Positions 1 to 7,021 of a stretch of 22,798 bases of DNA are shown here, in pieces. The stretch spans positions 1 to 22,798 of the forward strand of contig CABTXO010000001.1 of the NCBI GenBank assembly GCA_902488725.1, read 5' to 3'. Positions within the stretch are counted from its first letter, which is position 1, and every line of letters begins with the position of its first letter. The notes beneath the pieces are model-generated. The model saw only the letters and a list, made by a program, of their open reading frames with translations. It ran no database searches and was not told the origin of the DNA. This DNA is from an uncultured Bacteroidales bacterium. GTDB taxonomy: Bacteria > Bacteroidota > Bacteroidia > Bacteroidales > UBA932. Position numbers and translations under genes: made by a program.

Positions 1-662
1 CGCTGCTGGTTGGATATTCCTTCCACACGAATGGAAGCCGGACCTTGAAAGAGGGCATTGAATTCACGCTTTCGACGCCGCGGATCAAACCGCTCAAAAC
101 AAAAATCACCGTCAATGGAGCCTGGTTTGCGACCCGCTACACCAATAGCCAGCCGGAATACTACCGTCCTTCCGTTGTGGTGGCCGGCAAGACCTATCCG
201 TATGTCGGATGCTATGAAGAACAGGACGGCTATCTTCGGGAAGTGCTCAACACCAACATCCTGTTCGATTCGCAGATTCCCCGGCTTGGGATGATTTTCT
301 CGACCTCTTTCCAATGTCAGTGGTTTACCGGCCGCCAAAACATGCCGCGGAATCCGCGGCCAGTATACTACATCGACAAGCAGTTGGAGTCCCATCCCTT
401 CACCGATGCCTCGGCTTCGAACGGCGTGATGCGTCTGATGATCCGCGCGTTCACGCCGGAAATGTCGCGCTATTTCCGAGTCCCGTTCTGCATGAGCATC
501 AATCTGAAGGCAACCAAGAAACTCTACTACGACAAGATCGCCTGTGCCTTGTTCGTCAACCGGATCCTTGATGTCTCGCCCAATTATCGCACCAACTACG
601 GCATTCTGGTACGCAGGTCCGTACTGCCCTATTTCGGGATGGAACTGAACTTCAAACTATAG
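1..662 (+). CDS. TonB-dependent outer-membrane receptor, C-terminal part (5' end outside window)
   Basis: The reading frame is open from the left edge (frame beginning at base 3), so this is the C-terminal ~219 residues of a longer protein; the TTG near base 45 is not a real start. The visible part is rich in alternating polar and hydrophobic strands and aromatic residues. It includes a segment (LKTKITVNGAWFATRY) typical of barrel strands in Bacteroidota TonB-dependent receptors, and it ends in a strand-like FGMELNFKL as outer-membrane barrels do. Receptors of this class import a ligand through the outer membrane using TonB/ExbBD energy; the substrate cannot be told from this part. It is the first visible gene of an operon: only 4 bases separate its TAG from the next ATG. 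Calling it a barrel is fairly secure. Calling it a TonB-dependent receptor rather than another large barrel relies on the style of the strands and on the neighbours, because the plug domain is outside the window. Confidence 0.7.
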   Translation, partial: LLVGYSFHTNGSRTLKEGIEFTLSTPRIKPLKTKITVNGAWFATRYTNSQPEYYRPSVVVAGKTYPYVGCYEEQDGYLREVLNTNILFDSQIPRLGMIFSTSFQCQWFTGRQNMPRNPRPVYYIDKQLESHPFTDASASNGVMRLMIRAFTPEMSRYFRVPFCMSINLKATKKLYYDKIACALFVNRILDVSPNYRTNYGILVRRSVLPYFGMELNFKL

Positions 663-666
663 GAAC

Positions 667-1074
667 ATGAAAAAACTGTCTGGGTATGTCTTGACGGCAC
701 TCGCCGCAAGTGTGCTTTGCCTCGGATGCAGAAAGGCCTCCGAACCGAACATTTTCACTATCGTACAACTGCGCGTGACATGTCATGCGGCCTCGGCCGA
801 TGTGGAGAGGCTTGAGGTGGACAATGCGCTGGAAGGATCCTTCATACGGGATCTCAACACCCGGCAGGATTATGAGATCCCCGTTTTCCAGAAGGGACAG
901 GCTACGGTCAAGCTCCGAAAAGGGGTCTATCTCATCGCATTCGACGGTGATGCAACCTTCAGCGACGGACAGCGGAAAAGGGTGCGCTGTTCATCCTACA
1001 ACTACCCCGACAAGGCAGTCGCCCTGCTGGAAGACACCCGGACGTTGCAACTTGAACTGACGATTCTGAACTGA
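667..1074 (+). CDS. Small lipoprotein of unknown function
   Basis: A 135-residue protein with a lipoprotein signal peptide: a charged MKK start, a hydrophobic stretch at about 8-19, and a lipobox-like CLGC with the acylated cysteine probably at residue 21. The mature part (about 110 residues) has alternating beta-type sequence, including NTRQDYEIPVFQKGQATVKL and KGVYLIAFDG. This resembles the transthyretin/prealbumin-like or Ig-like fold in which a value is converted to a 'structured default'. I do not recognise a named family with confidence. The fold resembles the N-terminal domain that I recall in some DUF4876 proteins, so this may be that domain encoded separately; this is inference. It starts 4 bases after the receptor gene, and its TGA overlaps the next ATG by one base (TGATG), so translation is probably coupled to the barrel gene that follows. 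Confidence 0.75.
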   Translation: MKKLSGYVLTALAASVLCLGCRKASEPNIFTIVQLRVTCHAASADVERLEVDNALEGSFIRDLNTRQDYEIPVFQKGQATVKLRKGVYLIAFDGDATFSDGQRKRVRCSSYNYPDKAVALLEDTRTLQLELTILN

Positions 1075-2621
1075 TGCGGACACCTTTCCTGCATATCCTG
1101 TCGGTTTTTGTGGCAATGCTTTCCGTCCTGTCGCTTCCGGCGCAGCGGAAAGATTCACTGGCGGTCATTGTGCGTGCGGCTGTCGGCCGGAGCCCCGCGC
1201 TGGCACTGGGCCGAGCGGAAATCGACGCGCATTCTGCCGGAGCCTTCCTGTTCTCCGGCCAGCCTTCCTACACGGACCTAGAAACTCGTTTCGACATGCG
1301 CAGCGAGCAAAAAGCCTTTCTCCTGCAGGAAGGAGATGGATGCTTTCAAGGGGTGTTCCACGTCCAGTCCATCCGCAGACTGAACGCTCGCTCAGCTGTC
1401 AGAGCGGGGGCGGATTATGTCAGAGGTGTCAAGCGGAATGTCCTGTGGAATTCGACCTCTGATTTTGAACTGCTGTGTCCGGTCGTGATGGCAGACACGG
1501 TCGGCGGAAATCTGCAGAAGGAACAATATTCCTTCTTCGGAGCCTATTCGTGTCGGGGAAAGCATGCTTTCTGCGGCCTGCAGGGTAGTTACCGTGCCTT
1601 GCATGAGTTCCGTCAAGTCGATCCTCGCCCGCGCAACATAGTCTCTGATTTCAAAGCGATGTTCACCATCGGCTGCCCATTGCGCAAGCAAGTCCTTTGC
1701 GCCAACAGCGCCGTCCGGATCTACAAACAGTCACAAGGTGTTACCTTTTTCAATGCGCTTGGCGCCAACACTTCGGAACTCCATTTTACGGGGCTTGGAA
1801 GCCGTTTCGCAAGATTTGACGGAGCCGGGGACTTTACTTCTTCCCGCTATCTCGGACACGGATTCGAGGGTGCTTTCCTGTTGATTCCGGCAGGATTCCG
1901 GGGCTGGACAGCCATGCTGTCCGGCAGCATGGCCCGTGTCAAGAATCACTTGGATCTCCAGAATGAAGTGCCGATCACGGAACTCCGGGTGCGGAAGCTG
2001 GAAGCACTTGCCGGATTTCGTTGTCTGGATGGCTCCATCCGTTGGAGCACCCTTTTCCATGCTGCGTGTAAAGTCCGGCAGAATCTCGAGAACATCGTCG
2101 GGGCCGGGAGAAATGACGAGTATCCAATTCTGGGTTCTCTGCCCATGTACCGGAGCCGGAGCGTGTCAGCCGGGCTGTCGGGTGCCGTGGAACTGCCTTC
2201 CCGTGCGGGGGCTTTCTCCGTTTGCCCTGCCGTTTCCTACGATCATTCCGCTGCTTCCTACCGGTTTCCGCAGCGGAAGATGGAATTTGACTTGCTGCGG
2301 ACCGAAATCCGGGGCGGACTGCTCCGAAGCACCGGGAAATGGATGCTGGACTGCGGAATCCGTCTCGGATGCACGGCCGCACTACCGACCGGTGTCTTGT
2401 CTGTTCCGACAGAACACACCGATGTCCGCATCCGGGAGATGCTTGAATATTCCTACGGACGATTTACTTCCTTCCGGATGGCGTACGGCGTTGATATCAG
2501 GGTCCAGCGCGACATCGGCCGGAACACATCGGTCTATTGCTGGACGGCCTGCACGCATCGCACCTTCAAAGCGGGAGGAAGGACGCTGGTTCTCGCTGCC
2601 GCCGTCGGTCTGGGATTTTAA
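1074..2621 (+). CDS. DUF6850-like outer-membrane beta-barrel protein
   Basis: A 515-residue protein with a signal peptide (MRTPFLHILSVFVAMLSVLSLPAQ, cleavage probably after PAQ near residue 24). The rest consists of beta-strand stretches separated by polar turns, with no lipobox, and it ends in a strand finishing with phenylalanine (LVLAAAVGLGF), the usual BAM signal of outer-membrane barrels. The conserved-looking segment SELHFTGLGSRFARFDGAG near residues 225-243 matches my memory of the DUF6850 barrel family, which is found beside DUF4876 lipoproteins and TonB-dependent receptors in Bacteroidales; no search was possible. Function is unknown. It could be a surface assembly partner or secondary porin for the receptor encoded at the left edge. 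The ATG at 1074 is set by the one-base overlap with the upstream stop codon. The next gene starts 24 bases after its TAA. Confidence 0.65.
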   Translation: MRTPFLHILSVFVAMLSVLSLPAQRKDSLAVIVRAAVGRSPALALGRAEIDAHSAGAFLFSGQPSYTDLETRFDMRSEQKAFLLQEGDGCFQGVFHVQSIRRLNARSAVRAGADYVRGVKRNVLWNSTSDFELLCPVVMADTVGGNLQKEQYSFFGAYSCRGKHAFCGLQGSYRALHEFRQVDPRPRNIVSDFKAMFTIGCPLRKQVLCANSAVRIYKQSQGVTFFNALGANTSELHFTGLGSRFARFDGAGDFTSSRYLGHGFEGAFLLIPAGFRGWTAMLSGSMARVKNHLDLQNEVPITELRVRKLEALAGFRCLDGSIRWSTLFHAACKVRQNLENIVGAGRNDEYPILGSLPMYRSRSVSAGLSGAVELPSRAGAFSVCPAVSYDHSAASYRFPQRKMEFDLLRTEIRGGLLRSTGKWMLDCGIRLGCTAALPTGVLSVPTEHTDVRIREMLEYSYGRFTSFRMAYGVDIRVQRDIGRNTSVYCWTACTHRTFKAGGRTLVLAAAVGLGF

Positions 2622-2645
2622 ACACACTTTCAAACTTATTTCATC

Positions 2646-4082
2646 ATGAAAAAAATTCTTTTATTTTCTTCCGTTTTGCTGCTGCTGGCAGCCTGCAAAA
2701 GCAAAGATCCGATTTTCGAGATCTCCAGCACCGCTGTCGCATTTGATGCCAAGGGGGGGGAACAGACGGTGTTCATCACTTCTGACCATGATTGGTCTGC
2801 CTCCATTCCTGAAGGCGATTCCTGGTACACCCTTTCTCAAATGCGCGGAAATTCCGATGCCTCGGTCGTGATCAAGGCACAACCCCATGAGGATGCCGAA
2901 CTGAGGGCTTCTACGATTACGTTCAAAACCGTCAATGGACCGGTCATCGTGACCGTGACCCAGAGTGCCCCGGTGCCGCCGGAAAAACCGGAGGCTCTGT
3001 CCCGGAAGATGCGCGCCCGCGGCGGCAGACTGGCTGTCCCCGCCGTGGAAGGCTATAGCTACCAAGTCGAAGTTCCGGACTGGATTACGGTGGCAGAAAC
3101 CCGGAAGGACAGCGTGATTCTGCAGCTGGACACGAACCGCACAGCGGAAAACCGGCGGGCGGACGTTCTGCTGAAGACTTCGGCGGGCAAACTGCTGGAA
3201 ACGCTCTCGGTGGAGCAGAGCTGGCGGAATATCGAGCCCGGAGAACTGCTGATCGGAGAGATCTTCTTCGCGAGCAATGCCCTGCCTGCTACGGGAAGGC
3301 CAGAGAAGCACAACGGCGACCAATACTTCAAATTCACCAACAACACGGATGAAGTCCTCTATCTGGACGGGCTGATGATTTCGGAGGCCAAGTATCCTTC
3401 CACGCTTAATTTCGAGATCGTGAAGCCGATCCGCGACACCGCCTGCGGGGTCGGAACCGTCTATGTCATCCCGGGTGACGGGGATGATGTGCCGGTGAAG
3501 CCCGGCGAGTACCTGCTGGTTGTGAATAACGCCCAGAACCACAAGGCCACCAATCCGAATTCCTTCGACCTGAGTCATGCGGATTTCGAGTGGTACGACC
3601 GTTCCACCAGTGCCGCTAATCAGGACATCGACAATCCGGATGTCCCGAACCTCGACATCTGGTTCACCTATTCGCTTTCCTATTGGGTCCTGCACAACCG
3701 GGGGTTTGAGGGCTACATCATCTCTATGCCACCCTATGGCATGACGATGGAAAAATACCTTGCGGCCTATAAATGGGAAGGTGACTACATCAATCACTCT
3801 CCGGTAGGCGACTTCCCCATGAGGATTGTGAAAGCCTACATGGTTCCGAACAAGTGGGTGCTTGACGGTGTCAATTGTTCCATTCAGGAGAAACTGTCCA
3901 TCTTGAGCTGGCACGACAGCATCGATGCCGGCTACACGTACGTGAGTACGGTGGACCATGACAAGCAGCGCTTCGGCAAGGCGTGCATCCGCAAGAAGGG
4001 GAGCGACGGCAGACTGGTCGACACCAACAATTCCACCAACGATTTCGATCACGGGGTACGGGCCTCTTTGGCAACAAATTGA
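2646..4082 (+). CDS. BACON-domain lipoprotein with DUF4876-like C-terminal domain
   Basis: A 478-residue protein. MKKILLFSSVLLLLAAC is a clear lipoprotein signal with acylated Cys17. Residues ~24-107 form a BACON domain: a leading strand (FEISSTAVAFDAKGGEQTV), the hallmark DHDWSASI, and a closing VIVTVTQSAP. Residues ~118-195 look like a second, diverged BACON-type domain (PDWITVA, ending in LSVEQSW). From ~199 the sequence (LLIGEIFFASNALPATG, DQYFKFTNNTDEVLYLDG, and DTNNSTNDFDHGVRASL near the end) matches what I recall of DUF4876, a Bacteroidales surface-lipoprotein domain with a lamin-tail-like strand pattern. Function is unknown; BACON domains are generally thought to bind surface ligands such as mucin or glycan, or to act as spacers. 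It is the last gene of the operon and is followed by a strong hairpin terminator. A run of eight G residues at 2753-2760 lies in codons 36-39 and could be prone to slippage. Confidence 0.72.
   Translation: MKKILLFSSVLLLLAACKSKDPIFEISSTAVAFDAKGGEQTVFITSDHDWSASIPEGDSWYTLSQMRGNSDASVVIKAQPHEDAELRASTITFKTVNGPVIVTVTQSAPVPPEKPEALSRKMRARGGRLAVPAVEGYSYQVEVPDWITVAETRKDSVILQLDTNRTAENRRADVLLKTSAGKLLETLSVEQSWRNIEPGELLIGEIFFASNALPATGRPEKHNGDQYFKFTNNTDEVLYLDGLMISEAKYPSTLNFEIVKPIRDTACGVGTVYVIPGDGDDVPVKPGEYLLVVNNAQNHKATNPNSFDLSHADFEWYDRSTSAANQDIDNPDVPNLDIWFTYSLSYWVLHNRGFEGYIISMPPYGMTMEKYLAAYKWEGDYINHSPVGDFPMRIVKAYMVPNKWVLDGVNCSIQEKLSILSWHDSIDAGYTYVSTVDHDKQRFGKACIRKKGSDGRLVDTNNSTNDFDHGVRASLATN
2753..2760 (+). 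repeat. G8 homopolymer inside lipoprotein gene
   Basis: Eight consecutive G bases spanning codons for Lys-Gly-Gly-Glu in the first BACON domain. It is the longest G/C homopolymer I noticed in the window. Such tracts can slip during replication and switch surface genes on and off. In this sequence the frame is intact. Confidence 0.6.
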
Positions 4083-4089
4083 TTCTGAA

Positions 4090-5577
4090 TCAGCTATCTG
4101 GAAGCGGTGGGAGACTGTTCCTGCCGCTTTTTTCGTCTGGACGTGTACGGGGCCGGATGATCTTGAAGCCGACAAGGGCGACGAGGATGCTCATCAGCGG
4201 GCTGAGCAGGTTGAAGAAGCAGAAAGGCAGATAGACCAGCGTAGGGACGCTCAGGATCGTGGCTTGGGTCATGCCGCAGCTGCTCCAGGGAAAGAGGGGA
4301 GAGGTGACGGTCGCCGAATCTTCGATCGACCGGCTCAGCAGTCGTTTCTCGTACCCCATTCTTTCGAATATTCCTCCGAACATGTTGGATGTCAGAATGA
4401 TGGAAAGGTATTGATCGGATACGATTCCGTTCAGGAGGGTACCCGAAACGACGGTGGAGCCGACGAGGCTTGCCCTCCCGCGCGTGAAGGGGAGCAGCAG
4501 GGAGGCCAGGTGGCGGAGCATGCCGCTGGCTTTCATGCTCCCGCCGAAGCACATGGCGCAGATGATCAGGTACACCGTGTTGAGCATGCCCAGCATCCCG
4601 CGCGTGGACAGCAGCCCGTCCACCTTGGGATTTCCGGTAACCACTTCGACCGAATCATACACGGTCCGAACGATGCCCGTGAATATCACTTTTGCGGAAG
4701 CCCCATGACCGGCCCCGATTTCCCGCAGGATGTCCGGCTGGAACACGACGGCCGCGACGCCCGCCGCCAGCACAGAGAGCGCCAGCACGATCAGGGCCGG
4801 GAACTTCCGGGCGATCATCACCCCGGTCAGCACGGGCACGACCATGAGCCAGGGCGACAGATTGAACTTCGCGTCCAGGGCGTCGGTATATTCAGAAATG
4901 GTGGCGGGCAGCGCCCCGGTGTGCGAGAAGCTGAGGATCAGGAAGAGGATCAGGGTGATGGTGATGGAGGGCACCGTCGTGAGCAGCATGTAGCGGATAT
5001 GGGTGAAGATCGGTACCCCGTTGATGGAGGAGGCCATCACGGTCGTGTCCGACAGGGGGGAGATCTTGTCGCCGAAGTAGGCCCCGGAAATGATGGCCCC
5101 GGCGATGATGCCCTCGCTGAACCCCTCCGCCTTGCCAATCCCCAGCAGGGCGACACCGATGGTGGCGATCGTGGTCCAGGAACTCCCGATCATCAGCGAG
5201 ACGAAGGCGGAGATGGCGCAGGCGGTGAAGAGGAAGATCTTGGGGCTGATGACTTTCACGCCGTAGTAAATGAACATGGGGACGATCCCGCTCATGGTCC
5301 AGGTGCCGGAGACCGCACCGATCAGGAACAGGATCACGATCGCGGTCGTCACGTCTCCGATGTTGCTCCGGATCGCGTCTTCGAACTTCTGCCACGGGGT
5401 CTTGAACAGCCACATGGAGAGCCAGATGCAGGTGCCTGCGGCGAACAGCAGGGTGACCTGGCTGGCACCCAGGATGGCATCGCTCCCGAAAATGCTGATG
5501 TTCAGGGCCAGGAGCGCTACCAGGACAACAATCGGTACCAGGGATACAAGGATTCTGAAAAGGGTCTTTTTCTTCAT
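4090..5577 (-). CDS. nhaC: Na+/H+ antiporter, NhaC family
   Basis: A 495-residue polytopic inner-membrane protein with about a dozen hydrophobic segments, expected to exchange cytoplasmic Na+ for external H+ in pH and sodium homeostasis. The family signature is the segment GAYFGDKISPLSDTTVMAS in the first half, followed by the NhaC-like VVSGTLLNGIVSDQYLSIIL and SIEDSATVTSPLFPWSSCG in the second half. The frame stays open upstream to 5670, but the ATG at 5577 (MKKKTLFR) gives the normal cytoplasmic N-terminus; the extra 31 residues would be a non-membrane leader lying in the divergent promoter region. NhaC relatives also include amino-acid or malate/lactate antiporters, so substrate is less sure than family. 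The last ~12 codons (KSGRNSLPPLPDS) coincide with the plus-strand terminator hairpin, so the tail is probably not functionally constrained. It is convergent with the lipoprotein operon (7 bases between stops) and divergent from the NigD-like operon (139 bases). Confidence 0.9.
   Translation of the reverse strand: MKKKTLFRILVSLVPIVVLVALLALNISIFGSDAILGASQVTLLFAAGTCIWLSMWLFKTPWQKFEDAIRSNIGDVTTAIVILFLIGAVSGTWTMSGIVPMFIYYGVKVISPKIFLFTACAISAFVSLMIGSSWTTIATIGVALLGIGKAEGFSEGIIAGAIISGAYFGDKISPLSDTTVMASSINGVPIFTHIRYMLLTTVPSITITLILFLILSFSHTGALPATISEYTDALDAKFNLSPWLMVVPVLTGVMIARKFPALIVLALSVLAAGVAAVVFQPDILREIGAGHGASAKVIFTGIVRTVYDSVEVVTGNPKVDGLLSTRGMLGMLNTVYLIICAMCFGGSMKASGMLRHLASLLLPFTRGRASLVGSTVVSGTLLNGIVSDQYLSIILTSNMFGGIFERMGYEKRLLSRSIEDSATVTSPLFPWSSCGMTQATILSVPTLVYLPFCFFNLLSPLMSILVALVGFKIIRPRTRPDEKSGRNSLPPLPDS
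4102..4133 (+). terminator. Rho-independent terminator of the TonB/DUF6850/DUF4876 operon
   Basis: A 12-pair stem (left arm 4102-4113 AAGCGGTGGGAG, right arm 4118-4129 TTCCTGCCGCTT, with three G-T wobble pairs), a 4-base loop ACTG, and a run of six T at 4128-4133 on the plus strand. It starts 20 bases after the TGA of the DUF4876-like gene. It lies entirely inside the last codons of the convergent antiporter gene. The minus-strand reading has no T tail after the stem, so it should act on plus-strand transcripts only. Confidence 0.82.
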
Positions 5578-5644
5578 GGCGACCTTTATTGGGGAGTGTT
5601 TCGTTCGTTTGTGCGAAAATAGGAAATATTTCGCCAAATTGCAG

Positions 5645-5652
5645 TAGATTTG
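5645..5652 (+). promoter_or_regulatory. Candidate Bacteroidota -7 box (TAGATTTG) for the NigD/sigma operon
   Basis: TAGATTTG matches the Bacteroides -7 consensus TAnnTTTG exactly and lies 64 bases before the ATG at 5717. No good TTTG -33 element sits at the expected spacing, so the call rests on one box. If the operon is self-activated by its own ECF sigma, a different promoter may be the relevant one. Confidence 0.4.
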
Positions 5653-5716
5653 TGCAAGATTCCGATTCACCGGGATTTAGTGCAATGGAGTTGTAAAAAA
5701 AACGCTGCTACACGCC

Positions 5717-6442
5717 ATGAATAAAACGCATATTTTCAAATTTGTTCTCCTTTCGACCCTGGCGGCCGGGATCGGGTTCTTCTCCTCCTGCTCAAAGGGA
5801 TACTTGGATCAGAATTCGCCCCGCGGCTTCGCCTTCTTCTGGCCGGATGCCATCGTGACCATCAAGACCCTTCCTTCCGGGGAAAGTTTTTTTCAGCTGG
5901 ATGATTCCACGACCCTGGAACCGGTAGGCTGGAAGAACCCCTACCTGAACAAGAAAGAAATCCGCGCTTTGGTCAATTTCAGCCTGCTGGACGAACGGAG
6001 CCAGCAATATTCGCACCGCGTCCGCGTCATGCGGGTGGACACCGTGCGCACCAAGCCGGCCATGTTGATGCATGTGGCGGACCTGCCCTACAAGGACGTG
6101 GAACCCGTGGACATCATCACGGACTGGCTGACGGTCTGCGAGGACGGCTATGTGACCCTCCATTTCAGCGCGAAATGGGGCGAGGACGCCGACCGGCTGC
6201 ACCCGCACCTGGTCAACCTGCTGATCAACCCCGACAATCCGCGGGAGCTGGAGTTCGTCCACTCCGTGAACGGGGACCGCAACGGAACCGTGTGGAGAGA
6301 CGGGATCGTTTCGTTCAAGATCTCGGACCTGATGCCCGCGATCAAGGAGGATGAGGTGATATTGCCCCTGAAGTGGCTGTCCTACGACAGCCAGCCGCAG
6401 AAGAAAGAATTGAAACTGGTGTACAAGGTTCGTCGCCAGTGA
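5717..6442 (+). CDS. NigD-like lipoprotein
   Basis: A 241-residue protein with a signal peptide and a lipobox-like FSSC, so the acylated cysteine is probably Cys25. The mature part starts with an acidic spacer, then FFWPDAIVTIKTLPSGESFFQLDDSTTLEP, which fits the N-terminal OB-like domain of NigD-like proteins. The KKEIRALVNFSLLDE stretch and the following VRVMRVDTVRTKP strand lead into the C-terminal beta domain. The name comes from a Bacteroides bacteriocin-associated operon; the molecular role of the family is not established. The protein should be anchored in the inner or outer membrane. It is the first gene of an operon: the sigma-factor gene begins 6 bases after its stop, and the two are very likely cotranscribed. 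This suggests the lipoprotein takes part in, or is a target of, the regulatory circuit. The family call is good; the link to sensing is inference. Confidence 0.8.
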   Translation: MNKTHIFKFVLLSTLAAGIGFFSSCSKGYLDQNSPRGFAFFWPDAIVTIKTLPSGESFFQLDDSTTLEPVGWKNPYLNKKEIRALVNFSLLDERSQQYSHRVRVMRVDTVRTKPAMLMHVADLPYKDVEPVDIITDWLTVCEDGYVTLHFSAKWGEDADRLHPHLVNLLINPDNPRELEFVHSVNGDRNGTVWRDGIVSFKISDLMPAIKEDEVILPLKWLSYDSQPQKKELKLVYKVRRQ

Positions 6443-6448
6443 CCCGGG

Positions 6449-7021
6449 ATGACATCGTTGACTGAAGAAATCGAGCGGAAGCTTGTTGTACGAGCCCGGA
6501 AAGGCGACCATCTGGCCATGAAGCAGATCTACGACTGCTACGCAAGGTATCTGACGGCCACCTGTTCCCGGTATCTGCCTGGAGACGAGGAACTGCGGGA
6601 TGTGCTGCAGGACAGTTTCGTGAAGATTTTTTCTTCGCTCGACAAGTTTGACTACCGCGGGGAAGGTTCCCTGAAAGCGTGGATGCGCCAGGTCGCGGTC
6701 AACGAAGCCCTGAAAAGCCTGCGCAAGCGCAAGAGGCAGAACACGGTTCAGTACCAGTGGGATCTGCCCGACCGGGAAGCGGAGGAAGAAGAGCGGGAGG
6801 TGGGGGGAACCCCGCCGCCGGTGCTCCAGCGGATGATTCGGGAATTGCCGGACGGCTACAGGGCAGTGCTCAACCTCTACGCATTTGAGGAGAAGAGCCA
6901 CAAGGAGATCGCAGAAATGCTCGGGATCACGGAGAGCACATCCGCATCCCAGTTGCACAGAGCCAGGGCGGTCCTGGCAAAGAAAATTAAAGAATATCAA
7001 CGCAAAACGGAGACGGCATAA
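6449..7021 (+). CDS. ECF-type RNA polymerase sigma factor (sigma-70 family)
   Basis: A 190-residue cytoplasmic transcription factor that should direct RNA polymerase to a specific promoter set. Region 2 spans about residues 20-90 (ARKGDHLAMKQIYDCYARYL, then ELRDVLQDSFVKIF and the -10-binding part through GSLKAWMRQVAVNEALKSLR). An acidic, charged linker follows at ~105-125 (DREAEEEEREVGG). Region 4 spans ~127-182 and carries the helix-turn-helix KEIAEMLGITESTSASQLHRAR that reads the -35 element. Region 3 is absent, as in all ECF factors. The gene lies 6 bases after the NigD-like gene, and its TAA shares one base with the ATG of the anti-sigma-like gene (TAATG), so the two are probably translationally coupled. 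This supports a sigma/anti-sigma pair. Many such factors activate their own operon, but no promoter repeat proves this here. Confidence 0.93.
   Translation: MTSLTEEIERKLVVRARKGDHLAMKQIYDCYARYLTATCSRYLPGDEELRDVLQDSFVKIFSSLDKFDYRGEGSLKAWMRQVAVNEALKSLRKRKRQNTVQYQWDLPDREAEEEEREVGGTPPPVLQRMIRELPDGYRAVLNLYAFEEKSHKEIAEMLGITESTSASQLHRARAVLAKKIKEYQRKTETA

Noticed and set aside
2661..4175. 504-codon open frame on the minus strand opposite the DUF4876-like lipoprotein gene
   Set aside because: It mirrors the coding strand of a gene with a clear lipoprotein signal and BACON domain, and it has no recognisable motif of its own. GC-rich coding DNA often leaves the opposite strand open.
3958..5622. 554-codon plus-strand open frame opposite nhaC
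   Set aside because: The product is rich in Gly, Asp, His, Arg and Gln with no domain, as expected for the antisense of a hydrophobic membrane protein; NhaC is unmistakable on the other strand.
5578..5670. Upstream extension of nhaC by 31 residues
   Set aside because: The extension is not membrane-like and fills the divergent promoter region; the ATG at 5577 gives the usual NhaC N-terminus.
5695..5702. A8 run before the NigD-like gene as a phase-variation site
   Set aside because: It lies in a short AT-rich leader where A runs are common, and slippage there would not shift a reading frame.
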